NCBI RefSeq assembly: GCF_002887735.1
Contig: NZ_PKQP01000001.1
Span: forward strand, 1-64,000
Length of the DNA: 64,000 nt
Direction: 5' to 3'
Source of the DNA: Stenotrophomonas bentonitica
GTDB taxonomy: Bacteria > Pseudomonadota > Gammaproteobacteria > Xanthomonadales > Xanthomonadaceae
The notes below the pieces were generated by a model, which worked only from the letters and a program-made list of their open reading frames with translations, searched no databases and was not told the DNA's origin. Both the position numbers and the translations under genes were made by a program. Shown here piece after piece: positions 63,971-64,000 of this stretch. The first letter of the stretch is position 1; every line of letters starts with the position of its first letter.

Positions 63971-64000
63971 GCCCCGCCCCCATCACGCGATGACGGCAGC

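Overview
The window looks like the chromosome of a Stenotrophomonas-type gammaproteobacterium (Xanthomonas/Lysobacter family). Three things point there: very GC-rich housekeeping genes in the right half, a serC-pheA-aroA cluster, and short palindromic repeats whose units start with GTAG, the head described for Stenotrophomonas REPs. The genus is an inference from sequence features and recall; no database was searched.

The window has two parts that meet at a tRNA-Ser(UGA) gene (38573-38662, minus strand, CCA encoded). Left of it, positions 1-38570 form a lower-GC accessory region with an intact tyrosine integrase abutting the tRNA 3' end (37026-38486), an integrase fragment behind it (36704-37023), a second integrase at the far left (261-1652), several decayed genes and many unrecognised proteins. 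The far attachment site was not found, so the island probably continues beyond position 1, and it may be composite.

Accessory layout. 2.2-11.4 kb: electrophile/quinone redox genes (MDR reductase, an in-frame SDR-Old Yellow Enzyme fusion, azoreductase, DoxX, pirin) with LysR, AraC and HxlR regulators. 11.6-14.6 kb: an unknown 542-residue protein with a C-terminal membrane segment, a decayed ankyrin gene and a decayed LysR gene. 14.7-28.5 kb: stress cargo (low-affinity iron permease-like protein, two YciE/DUF892 ferritin-like proteins, DUF6766, isochorismatase-like hydrolase, truncated GGDEF protein, thioredoxin-reductase-like flavoprotein, Mn catalase, DUF1264 lipoprotein, DNA ligase D, DUF3606, and response regulators with a frameshifted histidine kinase). 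28.5-36.7 kb: a mostly minus-strand dark cluster with two ankyrin-type proteins, a translationally coupled membrane/soluble pair, and a protein in which I recognise the proteasome/HslV active-site spacing (Ser1, Asp17, Lys33 after Met removal).

Core layout. LysR/azoR divergent pair, an OB-fold membrane protein, an SH3-like protein, serS, two TonB-like proteins, aroA-pheA-serC (transcribed serC to aroA), an FHA protein, two PHA-associated proteins, a membrane-anchored Mrr-like nuclease, the complete five-step histidine utilisation locus (hutFC divergent from hutIHGU around a HutC-type palindrome), a TonB-dependent receptor, an SGNH hydrolase, and a TetR gene divergent from a hotdog thioesterase. 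REP units sit between core genes, and in two cases the GTAG head supplies the stop codon of the neighbouring gene.
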